64,000 bases of DNA from Planctomycetota bacterium (lineage in GTDB: Bacteria; Planctomycetota; Phycisphaerae; UBA1845; UTPLA1): NCBI GenBank assembly GCA_016712275.1, contig JADJRI010000005.1, positions 144,405 through 208,404 on the forward strand, written 5' to 3'. This document shows positions 8,606 through 17,555 of this stretch, piece after piece. Each line of letters opens with the position of its first letter. The first letter of the stretch is position 1. The translations under genes were made by a program, and so were the position numbers. The notes under the pieces are model-generated. The model was given only the letters and a program-made list of their open reading frames with translations. It searched no databases and was not told the DNA's origin.

Positions 8606-9121
8606 TCAAGTTGCGGCAACCTGGGTCGAGTTGCCCGATGCCAGCGGCCGCTTGATGCCGAGCGAATCGGCCTGCTGATTCACCCACGCCAATAGCCGTG
8701 CGGATTCCTCGGCGGAATAGCCCGTGCAGGCTTCCTCCACCACACTCTTGGAAGGGGCGGTCGATTGTGTCGCAGTTTTGGCACTTGCCCGGCGGTCCGG
8801 CACTGGACTTGGTGATTCGACGACTGCGGCCGGCCGAGCCATCGGCGGCGGAGCAGCCGGCATGACGGCCAGACGACTGTGCAACTCGGCGCTCAAAGTA
8901 TGGCCGCCGCAGGTTGGGCATTCGTATTTTCGCTTGCTGGCCAAAATGAAAATGACGCCGAACGGACCCCAGACGAGGCCATGCATGAAGCCTTTTCTCG
9001 TCTGGCCGCGACTGGCGCCGAGGAAGCCGCAGAGAATGGGCCAGACTATCCAGCCCGCAAGGACGGTCCAGATCATGCTGGTCATTCGATCGGGCTGGAA
9101 ACCTTGCAGTGCCTCTGCCAT
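8606..9121 (-). CDS. Small membrane protein with zinc-ribbon-like motif
   Basis: Two hydrophobic N-terminal segments (IWTVLAGWIVWPILCGFLG and a GPFGVIFIL segment) are followed by CPTCGG, one half of a zinc ribbon. A Pro/Ala-rich linker and a C-terminal helical part (EEACTGYSAEESARLLAWV) follow. An AGGGG ribosome-binding site precedes the ATG at 9121. Function is unknown. Confidence 0.65.
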   Translation of the reverse strand: MAEALQGFQPDRMTSMIWTVLAGWIVWPILCGFLGASRGQTRKGFMHGLVWGPFGVIFILASKRKYECPTCGGHTLSAELHSRLAVMPAAPPPMARPAAVVESPSPVPDRRASAKTATQSTAPSKSVVEEACTGYSAEESARLLAWVNQQADSLGIKRPLASGNSTQVAAT

Positions 9122-9164
9122 GTTTGCCCCTACCTTTAATATCGAGCGCGACGCTCCGAAGAAA

Positions 9165-9181
9165 GGTGGGCTGAGCCCACC
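9165..9181. repeat. GGTGGGCT/AGCCCACC palindrome
   Basis: GGTGGGCTGAGCCCACC is followed by CTACAT. Similar short palindromes occur around 158-170, 3275-3302 and 6778-6796, all outside or at the edges of genes. They look like a dispersed small repeat family. Confidence 0.6.
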
Positions 9182-9250
9182 CTACATGTCGGAACCTGGC
9201 TTCATCCATACCATACGATGAAATGAGGGTGGGGGCGGGCGGGATAGGGG

Positions 9251-10704
9251 TCAGCTTCCGGTAATCTCATCGCGAAGTCTGAGAATCTCCCGATAGGCGG
9301 GCTTGGGCTTGCCATCGGCATCGAGAACACCATTGGGGTCCGCGCCATCGGCCATCCGCAGGCAGACGACCGACTCGACAAACGGCTTCGACAGGGCGAT
9401 GCGATAAAATTCCCGGACCCATTCGGCCTGGACTTCGGGCGACCACTCACCGTGCCACCGGCCACTCGGAGGTGGGCGGGTTTTCGGAGGGTACACCGGC
9501 CGCCGTGATGTGAATCGGTTTGCCGAGGGCGCCGAAGCGATCCAACTGGCTGGAGAGTTGAAGCAGGTCCCTTGCGCAGCCGCCCGGCTCGCCGGTGCCG
9601 AATCGAATATCGAGGCCGAACGCGTCGAAGTTGATGCCACTTTGCACGGTCATTTCGGCATAGAGCGACGGAGGAATGGTTCGGGCATCGCGTGCGTAAT
9701 ATTCGCCCCAGGGAAGGACGATGCCGACGACCGCCTGACACTTGGGCGACATTTGCTTGACGACAAGCGAACTGATGCGCGTCAGGTCCATGATCTGTTC
9801 AAAAGTGAAGCCCATCGAGTTGTAGGCATGAGCGGCATTGATGACCTCCCACACCTGCACATAGGGGCCGTAGTTTTTGACGACATGGCGGATGTGGCGC
9901 GTCACATACTCGCGGAATTTCTCATAATCGCCCGGCCTTGAGAAAGCCACGACGGGAGCAGCACCGGGTCGAGAATGACAGAGAGTGGCACCCCCAGATC
10001 GGAATGCGGCTTTGCCAGAGATTCTTAATGAGCGCATCCATATTGCCAACCGTCTTCTGCGCGCCCTCCTGCGGCTCGATCGAAGACCAGGAAAACGGCA
10101 GCACGGCGAAATCGAACGCATCCGCCAGCAGTTTGAGATAGGGTTCGGAGGACTGGCTGGGATCGATTCGGCAGCCGAGCGATCGCTTCGAAAGCTGATT
10201 GGCTTCCTGCCGGCGCTTGAGAAACACATCGGCATGCAGAGCCGTCAGCGCTTCCCCCGCTTTGACCCCGGCGACGAGGCAGGCATCGGCCTGTCTGGAG
10301 GCCGTCGCTTCATCCGGAGCCGCGAGGGCTTCGACGAGCATTTGACGGGCCGCGTCGATTTCCCGGTAAAGGTCTTCTCCCTCCTGAAAATCATAGAGGC
10401 CCCAATCCTCACGCTTTTGGGCAATGCGCATGAGCTGGCCGCGGGCGAGCTCGAGATTAAGGTTGTAAGGCGCTTTTCGCTCCTGCAGACGGCAGGTTTC
10501 AAGCATGATCTGTCCGATGCCATCGACCGGCCAGAGGATACACAGCGCGGCCGCCCCGCGTGAGCGGGTGTCGAAGACGATTTCGCCGTGGGTGAACTTC
10601 AATTCGGCGCGCAGGGGAACGCGGTCGTTGCCGACGAGATAGGCCGTGGAGAGATCCACCGATTTCGCCGCGACTCCGTTCTCAAATACCCTGATGCGAA
10701 GCAT
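9251..10704 (-). pseudogene. GH10-like (xylanase-fold) protein, frameshifted; catalytic glutamates absent
   Basis: The start (MLRIRVFENG) leads into a beta-rich N-terminal domain of about 170 residues with LETCRLQERKAPYNLNLELA, then a TIM-barrel resembling glycoside hydrolase family 10. Frames change near 9940-9970 (probably twice) and near 9470, so it is read in at least three pieces. At the sites where GH10 has its acid/base Glu (WDVVNE) and nucleophile Glu (TELD), this protein has WEVINAAH and HITAAGVP, so both catalytic residues are missing. It could be a carbohydrate-binding or degenerate homologue. The frameshifts may be assembly errors like those elsewhere in this window, so true pseudogene status is not certain. 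Confidence 0.7.
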
Positions 10705-10952
10705 TCTCGTGCCGATTCCTCGTGGACATTCGTGCCGGCCATCGCAAACCCTTCACCTTCGGAAGGCGCCGCCGCTCCGAACATGCTGGGCGGCGTCTGG
10801 GACAGGCACAAATGCGATTGGCTATGATAGGGAATTCCGACAGGATCGTACAGTTCGAAGGACAAATGGGTACCGGTTAAGTTTGATACGAAAAAACAGC
10901 CGAAGGCGGCTGTATCACAACGAACGATACCGGCACCGATACGCGATTCGGA

Positions 10953-11336
10953 TCATTTCCCCCGTCGTTTTGAAGCATGGCGAGATTCCCAGAGATACTG
11001 GTTGAGGTCGACGCGGTGCGCCAGATTGAACCGGATCCCTTCGCCTTCCAGTAGCGATTTTTGACGCACAGGGCTTTCACCGGAGCGAAGGCTGATGCAG
11101 CCGGACGCATTGACGACGCGATGCCAGGGAACTCCGTTTGCGAGTGGTGAATACCTGAGCACCTTGCCGACAAGCCTGGCGCGGCCGGGAAGCCCCGCAA
11201 GCATTGCAATGCGACCGTAGGTGCAGACTTTTCCGCGCGGAATTTGACGAATGATGGAGAGGATCTGCATATGTGAATCCGGCACGCCGGTCATCTCAGG
11301 CGATTCGATTGATTTGATGCGCTTCGTTCGATTCAT
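10953..11336 (-). CDS. Alkyltransferase-like protein (ATL, MGMT family)
   Basis: A 127-residue protein of the O6-alkylguanine-DNA alkyltransferase DNA-binding fold. It has IPRGKVCTYGRIAMLAG and the helix-turn-helix region, and the active-site motif reads PWHRVVNASG. The PCHR cysteine that accepts the alkyl group is replaced by tryptophan, the signature of ATL proteins. ATL proteins bind O6-alkylguanine and pass the lesion to nucleotide excision repair rather than reversing it. Its ATG overlaps the ruvX stop (ATGA), so the two are translated together. Confidence 0.9.
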   Translation of the reverse strand: MNRTKRIKSIESPEMTGVPDSHMQILSIIRQIPRGKVCTYGRIAMLAGLPGRARLVGKVLRYSPLANGVPWHRVVNASGCISLRSGESPVRQKSLLEGEGIRFNLAHRVDLNQYLWESRHASKRRGK

Positions 11337-11746
11337 GATTGATCGAGAAAGGACTGAAGGATTTTCTGGGCTGCGATCTGGTCGAGCAGTTCCTTTCGTC
11401 GTGCCTTGGTCACATCGGCCTGATCCAGCACTTCGTCGGCGGCAAACGAACTGAGACGTTCGTCGTGGAGGTGGACGGGTTTTTGCGAAAGTCGTTGCAG
11501 TTCAGCGGCGAATTTACGCGTGAATTCTGTTTGCTCGCTGTCGGTGCCGTCCATGCTGATGGGAAGGCCGACGACGAATGCCTCCGCCTGTTCGGCGTGG
11601 GCGAGATCGGCGAGGTTGCGTGCATCGCGCGTGGGGTCGTTGCGGCCGGGGATCATTTTAAGGGGGGTGGCGATGCGCACGGCATCGTCGGCGACGGCGA
11701 CGCCGATGCGTTTGCGGCCGTAGTCAATTCCAAGTATTCGAGGCAT
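11333..11746 (-). CDS. ruvX: RuvX/YqgF family Holliday junction resolvase-like nuclease
   Basis: About 137 residues with the RNase H-like motifs of the family: GIDYGRKRIGVAVAD at the N-terminus, VVGLPISMDG, and DERLSS with a C-terminal Asp-containing DQIAAQKILQSFLD. It is linked to pre-16S rRNA 5' processing and possibly Holliday junction cleavage. The start is the ATG of MPRILGIDYG at 11746; the frame is open further upstream but without family similarity. It overlaps the ATL gene by four bases. Confidence 0.93.
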   Translation of the reverse strand: MPRILGIDYGRKRIGVAVADDAVRIATPLKMIPGRNDPTRDARNLADLAHAEQAEAFVVGLPISMDGTDSEQTEFTRKFAAELQRLSQKPVHLHDERLSSFAADEVLDQADVTKARRKELLDQIAAQKILQSFLDQS

Positions 11747-12079
11747 GTCGATCGATTCCACGAATTTAGTCTTGCACGAGTCGCCGCGACTTATTGCAGT
11801 TATTGCGAGCACAACGCCGGCATTGTCATAACAGACCCCGGATCGACACCCTTGACATTGACATACAACGTCAAGGGCAGGCAATCCGGTTCGCGATGGT
11901 CTAATTCGCCGATCATTTCAAATTGCCGGTTTTCAGATGTCCACATGTTTTTCGAAGTCAACACGAGGCCAAGAGTGTGGCACCGGCTATTAGCCGGTGC
12001 CACTCTCTTGGCCATCAGCACATTATGTAAAGCGGCCGTCGTGGTCACGATCGAGCTTCGCAACGAGGTCGCGAATGTC
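11747..12079. other. Intergenic region with hairpins and possible manC 3' tail
   Basis: Between ruvX and manC, both on the minus strand. It holds a hairpin CCCTTGAC/GTCAAGGG at about 11849-11879 and the large palindrome at 11968-12013. If the manC TAG at 12080-12082 were a sense codon, the reading frame would continue about 20 residues (DIRDLVAKLDRD) into this region, close to the palindrome. Confidence 0.6.
11968..12013. repeat. Large palindrome (GTGTGGCACCGG type) downstream of manC
   Basis: Arms 11968-11989 and 11991-12013 are inverted complements apart from one mismatch, around a single central base. The core GTGGCACCGGCTA/TAGCCGGTGCCAC is closely related to the palindrome at 13169-13211, on the other side of manC. 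It may act as a terminator-like hairpin, although no T run follows. Confidence 0.85.
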
Positions 12080-13097
12080 CTAAATGCGGTCACGATGGCA
12101 GACCAGCGTCGCGTTTTCACTGTGGACCACGATGAGATTCTCAACGCCGATGGTGGCGATGAGGTGATCGCCCTCGGAGACAACGATCGATCCCCGGCTG
12201 TCGGTCATGCTGGTGTAGGTCGCCGCGTGAACGTTGCCAGCTTCATCGCTGCGCAGGACTTTTTCGAGCGCGGTCCAGTTGCCGACATCGTGCCACTCGA
12301 AATTGCCCTCAACCACGAGCACGTTTTTCGCGTGTTCCATGACGGCGAAGTCGATGCTGATGCGCGTGAGTGTCGGGTAGACTTCGGCGGCCAGCTTGGC
12401 GCCCTCCGGGCTGAACCATCCCTGGGCGAGTTTCGCGACGGACGCAACCGTGTCGGGCAGGCGGCATTGGAGCTCCCGCAAAATTGCGTCGGTCCGCCAG
12501 ACAAACATGCCGCTGTTCCAATAATGCCGGCCTGAAGAGAGATAGCCTGTCGCGGTCTGTGCATCCGGCTTTTCGCGGAAAGAACTGACGCGATAAACGC
12601 CCGGCGAAACCTGTTCGCCGCGCTCAATGTAGCCGAGGCCGGTGTGGACTTCCGTTGGCTTGATCCCGAAGGTGACCAGTGCATCGGGATGGCCTGCAAC
12701 GGCATCGAAGGCGCGTTGGACATCGGCCGCGAACATTTCGGTTGTGCGGATGGCATGGTCGGCGGTGAAGACGCCCATGATGGTGTCGGGATCGTGCTCG
12801 TGAAGGATGGCCGCGGAAAGCGCGATGGCATTGGCGGTGTCGCGGCCGACGGGTTCGCCAATCAGGTTTTCCGGCGGAAGCTGGGAGAGTTCTTCGGCGA
12901 TGGCGGGCAGGTATCTCGCGAGCGAGATGATGTAGATGTTCTCCGCGGGAAGAAAATATCGCAGGCGATCATAGGCCTCCGCGAAGCAGACTTCGCCCGC
13001 CAAGTATCTGGAGCAGTTGCTTGGGGCGGGCGGCCCGGCTCAGCGGCCAAAGGCGTGTGCCCGATCCACCGGCCATGATGACTGCGACAGTTCGCAT
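12080..13097 (-). CDS. manC: Mannose-1-phosphate guanylyltransferase (frameshifted near N-terminus)
   Basis: Makes GDP-mannose from mannose-1-phosphate and GTP for surface polysaccharide synthesis. The true N-terminus starts at 13097 and has the nucleotide-binding signature AGGSGTRLWPLSR and RPKQLL. A one-base shift near 12985 then moves the frame, and the remainder has GEPVGRDTANAIALSA, FTADH, SFREKPD, WNSGMFVW and FEWHDVGNW. It ends at a TAG where homologues usually have Gln, with about 20 plausible codons beyond. Both defects may be base-call errors. The gene is bracketed by two related palindromes. Confidence 0.88.
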
Positions 13098-13168
13098 AGA
13101 GGAGAGATTACAGGGGGCACGGGTTGGGGGCTAGAGCAGCTTGCGTCTTCATTCCGCAAACACTGCAC

Positions 13169-13211
13169 GCTTGAGTGTGGCACAGGTTAATAACCTGTGC
13201 CACACTCAAGC
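13169..13211. repeat. Perfect 21-bp inverted repeat upstream of manC
   Basis: Arms 13169-13189 and 13191-13211 are exact inverted complements around one central A. The core is GTGTGGCACAGGTTA/TAACCTGTGCCACAC. It lies between the 3' end of the pcrA/uvrD gene and the manC start, both on the minus strand, so it could end helicase transcripts or control manC. Confidence 0.9.
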
Positions 13212-13246
13212 ATGAAGTGTCATTGTCCGCGCTTTCGTGGCTCCGA

Positions 13247-15400
13247 CTACTCATCCATCACGATGAGCGACACGTGCTCCAGCGCGAACGACCGTTCGCC
13301 GAATTCGCGGAAATGGATGCGGATGTATTTCGAGCGAAGCCGCGATTCGAGGCCGATGACCTGCCCTTCGCCATAGTCCTCGTGCTTTACGCGACAGCCG
13401 GGGTAATACGTGCTGTCTTCCATCTCGAATTCCCGGGCATTGAAGCGGCCGAGGTGGCTTCGGCTGCGATCGCGTTCCACCTCGTACTTTTCCATGACGA
13501 TTTCATCCTCGGGCAATTCGTCGATGAACCGCGAGACCATGGCCCGCTCGCTGATGCCGCGAACGGTTCGATAGCGCACATGCGACAGCGTGAGCCGGTG
13601 CATGGCGCGGGTGATGCCGACGAAGGCAAGGCGGCGTTCTTCCTCGACTTCCAGATCGCTTTCGCGCGCCGCCCGGCTATGCGGAAGCAGACCTTCTTCG
13701 ACGCCGACCATGTACACGACGGGAAACTCCAGTCCCTTGGCGGCGTGGAGTGTCATGAATGTGACCGCCCCGCCGTTCATGGCCATTCGGTCGGTGTCGC
13801 TGACGAGACTGATCTGGTGCAGCCATTCTTCCAAAGTGCCGCCGGGATTGTCCATGTCAAACTGGCGGGCGGCGGACACGAGTTCCTCCACGTTTTCCAG
13901 GCGCTCGTTGTCCGGATCACTGGGGTCATGAAGCGCGGCCTCGATACCGGTTCGCTTGAGCAACTCGTTCATGAGCGGCTGCACCGGCGAGCGCTGGATC
14001 TTTCGCAATTCAATGAGCAGTTCGGCGAAAACGGCCAGTTTTTTCTTCGCGGCCTTGAAATTGTCGTCCTGGCCGGCGCGAAGGATGGCTTCATAGAGCG
14101 TGAAACCGCCGCGACCGGCAAGGCTTTGCAGGCGGTCGAGCGTGACCTTGCCGATGCCGCGCGGCGGCATGTTAATCGCGCGGAGCAGCGCGGTCTCGTC
14201 GGCCGGATTCACGATGACGCGGAGATACGAGAGAACATCCTTGATCTCCTTGCGGGCGTAAAACTCGACGCCGCGGGCGATTTGATAGGCGATGTTCGTG
14301 CGGCGAAACGCATCTTCCAGAATGCGTGACAGCGCGTTGACACGGTAGAATATCGCCACGTCGCCCGGCGTGCCGCCCTCGCCGCAGAAGGCCTGCACAT
14401 CTTCGACGATGCGCTGGGCCTCGTGACGTTCGTCCTCGCAGGCCCAGACGCGGACGGATTCGCCGCGATCGCCATCGGTCCAGAGGTCTTTTTTCTTGCG
14501 GTGTTCATTGTGGGAAATCAGCGCCGAGGCGGCCGATAGAATGGCGCCCGTGCTGCGAAAATTCTGTTCGAGACGCACAACGGCGGCATCGGGATAGTCG
14601 GCTTCAAAATCGAGGATGTTTTGTATGTCGGCCCCGCGCCATGCGTAGATCGATTGATCGGGGTCGCCGGTGGCGCAGATGTTTTGATGGGTTTCGCCCA
14701 GCCGAGTGGCAATGACATATTGGGCGTGGTTGGTGTCCTGATACTCGTCGATAAGCAGATAGCGAAAGCGCCGCGACAGTTCGGCACGCAGCTCCGCGTT
14801 GTCATCGAGCAAGCGTGCGACGAGCATGAGCAGATCGTCGAAATCGACGGCGTTCTGCTTGCGCAACAGTGCCTGATAGGCTTCGTAGATGCGTGCATGC
14901 GTTTTTTCCTCAAAGCTGGCGGCGCGCGTGGCATATTCCTCGGGCAAGAGCAACTGCGTCTTGATGTCGCTGATCGAGGCCAGCACGCCGGCCGGCCGCC
15001 AGTTCTCGGCATGGAGGCCGCATTCCTTGACAGCCTCGGCCACGGCCGAGCGGCTGTCGGAGGTATCGAAAATTGAGAAGTTCCCCTCGATGCCGGCCAA
15101 GTCGCCAAATTCACGAAGCAATCTGGCACATAGCGAGTGAAACGTGCAGACCCACATGCGCCCGCCGACACCGAGGGCGGTGATGCGATCTTTCATTTCG
15201 CCGGCTGCTTTGTTTGTGAACGTGATGGCCAGCACTTCACTGGGGCGTGCGACGGTTCGGGCAATGTAGGCCGCCCGGCGGGTGATGACGCGCGTTTTGC
15301 CGGACCCAGCGCCGGCCAAAACCAACAGCGGCCCCTCGGTGTGGGCGACCGCATCGCGCTGCGGGGGTGTGAGCTCGGAAAGTAGATCGGATGCGACCAT
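13247..15400 (-). CDS. pcrA: ATP-dependent 3'-5' DNA helicase, PcrA/UvrD type
   Basis: A superfamily 1 helicase of about 717 residues acting in DNA repair and replication restart. The Q motif (LTPPQRDAV), Walker A (AGAGSGKTRVI), motif Ia (ITFTNKAAGEMK), Walker B (LLIDEYQDTN), GDPDQSIYAWRGA, LEQNFRST and motif V/VI (TLHAAKGLEFPVVY, RLAFVGITRA) appear in order. The C-terminal ~55 residues (GCRVKHEDYGEGQVIG) form the Tudor-like domain known from PcrA, which contacts RNA polymerase. The ATG at 15400 sits just before SDLLSELTPPQ; an upstream extension to 15493 lacks similarity. Confidence 0.96.
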   Translation of the reverse strand: MVASDLLSELTPPQRDAVAHTEGPLLVLAGAGSGKTRVITRRAAYIARTVARPSEVLAITFTNKAAGEMKDRITALGVGGRMWVCTFHSLCARLLREFGDLAGIEGNFSIFDTSDSRSAVAEAVKECGLHAENWRPAGVLASISDIKTQLLLPEEYATRAASFEEKTHARIYEAYQALLRKQNAVDFDDLLMLVARLLDDNAELRAELSRRFRYLLIDEYQDTNHAQYVIATRLGETHQNICATGDPDQSIYAWRGADIQNILDFEADYPDAAVVRLEQNFRSTGAILSAASALISHNEHRKKKDLWTDGDRGESVRVWACEDERHEAQRIVEDVQAFCGEGGTPGDVAIFYRVNALSRILEDAFRRTNIAYQIARGVEFYARKEIKDVLSYLRVIVNPADETALLRAINMPPRGIGKVTLDRLQSLAGRGGFTLYEAILRAGQDDNFKAAKKKLAVFAELLIELRKIQRSPVQPLMNELLKRTGIEAALHDPSDPDNERLENVEELVSAARQFDMDNPGGTLEEWLHQISLVSDTDRMAMNGGAVTFMTLHAAKGLEFPVVYMVGVEEGLLPHSRAARESDLEVEEERRLAFVGITRAMHRLTLSHVRYRTVRGISERAMVSRFIDELPEDEIVMEKYEVERDRSRSHLGRFNAREFEMEDSTYYPGCRVKHEDYGEGQVIGLESRLRSKYIRIHFREFGERSFALEHVSLIVMDE

Positions 15401-15563
15401 ATCTACTGTATAGATTAACCAGTGAGACGTGTCCACGCGGGATGATGCCGTGAAATTCCATTTACGAATGCCTTCAAATGTGGTTTCACACACTCATTCC
15501 GAATAGAATGAACCTGTGGGCGCCAAGCCCACGCGCCGCCACGCCCGCCTGCACGGAGGCTTC

Positions 15564-16742
15564 ATGCCACGATTCTTGCGAACCATGCCGCCTAGCAGAC
15601 TTCATCTCTTGATTGTGCTTGCGACATTGGTGAGCGCGACCGCCTTTTCGGAACACGCACGAGGCGATGGCGACGACTCCCCCACCACGCAACCAGCACC
15701 CGACAAAAAAAAAGCTCGAAACACCCCCGCTCGACCGCGAAATGACAACGCGGCGGGATTGCCCTGGCGTCCCGGACAAAAACCCGTGCAGCTTTGGCCG
15801 CCGGCTGAAAGGCGTGAGGAGGCGGTTGCCAGTGCCGGAAAGGCCATCTCGATGGGCCAGTGGACCTATCGATCGGAGCGGTCTGCGACGGCCGTCGATG
15901 GCGTGCCGTGGCGGCTCATCGTTACGCCTTCTGCGGAATTCGCCTCAAAATGGCGAAAGGGTGGCAGCGATCAGCCGGCGCTGTCGGTGCAGGCAGCGCG
16001 CGCCGGCATCGGCGAAACGCGCGACGAAGCGACGATTCCGGTGATTGAGATGCCGGAAATTGTCTGGAAACAGCGCATGGCCGCTGATTTGCAGAATGTA
16101 GTCGGCATTCACTTTCATGAGTTTGTTTCGAACGACGTTGCGAGAATTCTGTACACGATTCACAAAGTGCCGGCCGATGAGCCGGACGGCTCGCCCGTGA
16201 ATGGTACTTACGAGGGGCAGGCCGGCACGCGCATCGAAGCGACGTTGATGACGCCGGTGATCTGGAGCCTCGATCAGTCAATTGTCGTTCGCATTGACAA
16301 CGAACGGACGCCTTCCAAAGAGGAACGGGAACAACAGACACAATTTCGTATTGCCCATGAGTTGGGGCATGCCGGGGTTTCGCTGGATGCCATGCTTGAT
16401 GTCATTGCCGGGCCCCAGACCTGGGACGTGAAATATTGCAAAGGTCGCAGGTCGGTTTTTGAGTACTATTGGAAGCGCGAGTTGGTGGGCCGCGAATGGG
16501 ATGGATATCGCGCGTCGAGCGGTGCAAAAATCGCGACACTTCGAACGTCGATTGCCGTGGTGCCGCCGACTCGGTGGTCGATGCTGCTGCCGATCCCGCC
16601 GCAGCGCGTCACACAAAAGCACTTGCAGCAATTCAACGATCTTATCGCGTTGATTGGTCCACAGCTTGTCGCGGCAGATAAAGCCGTGCAAGAGAAGTTC
16701 CATGCGCATCATGGAGAGTTTGATGCGCCCGTGGGCCCTTGA
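15564..16742 (+). CDS. Secreted protein with HELGH zinc-peptidase motif
   Basis: About 392 residues. The ATG at 15564 has a GGAGG ribosome-binding site, and the N-terminus is a signal peptide (LHLLIVLATLVSATAFS) followed by a charged low-complexity stretch. The only clear functional motif is AHELGHAG near residue 265, matching HExxH of zinc metallopeptidases; a later third ligand was not identified. The gene is divergent from pcrA. It is probably periplasmic or secreted. Family not recognised. Confidence 0.75.
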   Translation: MPRFLRTMPPSRLHLLIVLATLVSATAFSEHARGDGDDSPTTQPAPDKKKARNTPARPRNDNAAGLPWRPGQKPVQLWPPAERREEAVASAGKAISMGQWTYRSERSATAVDGVPWRLIVTPSAEFASKWRKGGSDQPALSVQAARAGIGETRDEATIPVIEMPEIVWKQRMAADLQNVVGIHFHEFVSNDVARILYTIHKVPADEPDGSPVNGTYEGQAGTRIEATLMTPVIWSLDQSIVVRIDNERTPSKEEREQQTQFRIAHELGHAGVSLDAMLDVIAGPQTWDVKYCKGRRSVFEYYWKRELVGREWDGYRASSGAKIATLRTSIAVVPPTRWSMLLPIPPQRVTQKHLQQFNDLIALIGPQLVAADKAVQEKFHAHHGEFDAPVGP

Positions 16743-16854
16743 TGAGGCGGAATCCAGTTCTTGTTTGCCGGCACTCCAAAAAAGTCCAATAATTAATAAT
16801 ACTAAAATACTGCTAATAAACGTCTTACGATCAATTCATTCGTATCGATACAAT

Positions 16855-16897
16855 TTGATTGACCGTTCAACTCAATCTTGGTTGAATAGTCAATCAA
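16855..16897. promoter_or_regulatory. Palindromic operator abutting tetR start codon
   Basis: The left arm TTGATTGACCGTTCAAC (16855-16871) and right arm GTTGAATAGTCAATCAA (16881-16897) are inverted complements at 15 of 17 positions, with a 9-base centre. The operator ends at the base before the ATG at 16898, leaving no room for a ribosome-binding site. This fits autorepression by the TetR protein. The DNA just upstream (16780-16854) is AT-rich, as expected for a promoter. Confidence 0.85.
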
Positions 16898-17524
16898 ATG
16901 ACGGCCAACGACAAATCAACCCACGACAAACTTCTCGATGTCGCCATGCGGCTCTTCCATGAGCAGGGTTATGCCGCGACGGGGGTTTCCACCATTCTTC
17001 GGGAGGCGGGCGTCAACAGCGGCAGCCTGTATTACTTTTTCCCATCCAAAGAAGCGCTGCTCGAGGGCGTGCTCGACAGGTACATGGAATTACTGTGGCC
17101 GGAGGTGCTCGACCCCGCATTTGCACAGACGACCGATCCGGTTGAGCGCATCTTTTCCGTGTTGGCCGGCTACCGGCACATGCTCACGCTGACGAATTGC
17201 ACGATGGGCTGTCCGATCGGCAATCTCGCACTGGAGTTGAGCGACACCTACCCGATGGTGCGGGAAAAGGTGAAGGGACTCTTCGAGGCATGGTGCGCGG
17301 GAATTCAGAAATGTCTGGACGCGGCGGCCGATCGGCTGCCCGCGCACGTCAATCGTGAAAGTCTGGCGAAGTTTATTTTGACAGTCATGGAGGGCGGCAT
17401 GATGCAGGCGCGGGCGCACCGGAGCCTGGAGCCCTACGACGCATCGGTCGCGCACCTGCGCGGCTACTTCGATCAGTTGCTGGCCGACGGCCGGGCAAAG
17501 CGGGCCGACGCATCGGCAGGATGA
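16898..17524 (+). CDS. TetR/AcrR family transcriptional regulator
   Basis: A 208-residue repressor. The N-terminal helix-turn-helix is clear (LLDVAMRLFHEQGY, STILREAGVNSGSLYYFFPSKEALL, about residues 10-55). The C-terminal ligand domain contains TNCTMGCPIGNLALEL, resembling TetR members with a TetR_C_16-like or YcdC-like domain. The start overlaps the end of the operator, so translation may be leaderless or weakly initiated. The downstream SRPBCC-WD40 gene is in the same direction only about 30 bases away and is the likely co-regulated target. Confidence 0.93.
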   Translation: MTANDKSTHDKLLDVAMRLFHEQGYAATGVSTILREAGVNSGSLYYFFPSKEALLEGVLDRYMELLWPEVLDPAFAQTTDPVERIFSVLAGYRHMLTLTNCTMGCPIGNLALELSDTYPMVREKVKGLFEAWCAGIQKCLDAAADRLPAHVNRESLAKFILTVMEGGMMQARAHRSLEPYDASVAHLRGYFDQLLADGRAKRADASAG

Positions 17525-17555
17525 CATCATTACGACACTTATGCGAGGAAAACAC

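Noticed and set aside
13175..14329. Long open frame on the plus strand opposite the helicase
   Set aside because: It is the antisense shadow of the pcrA/uvrD gene, whose motifs are unambiguous.
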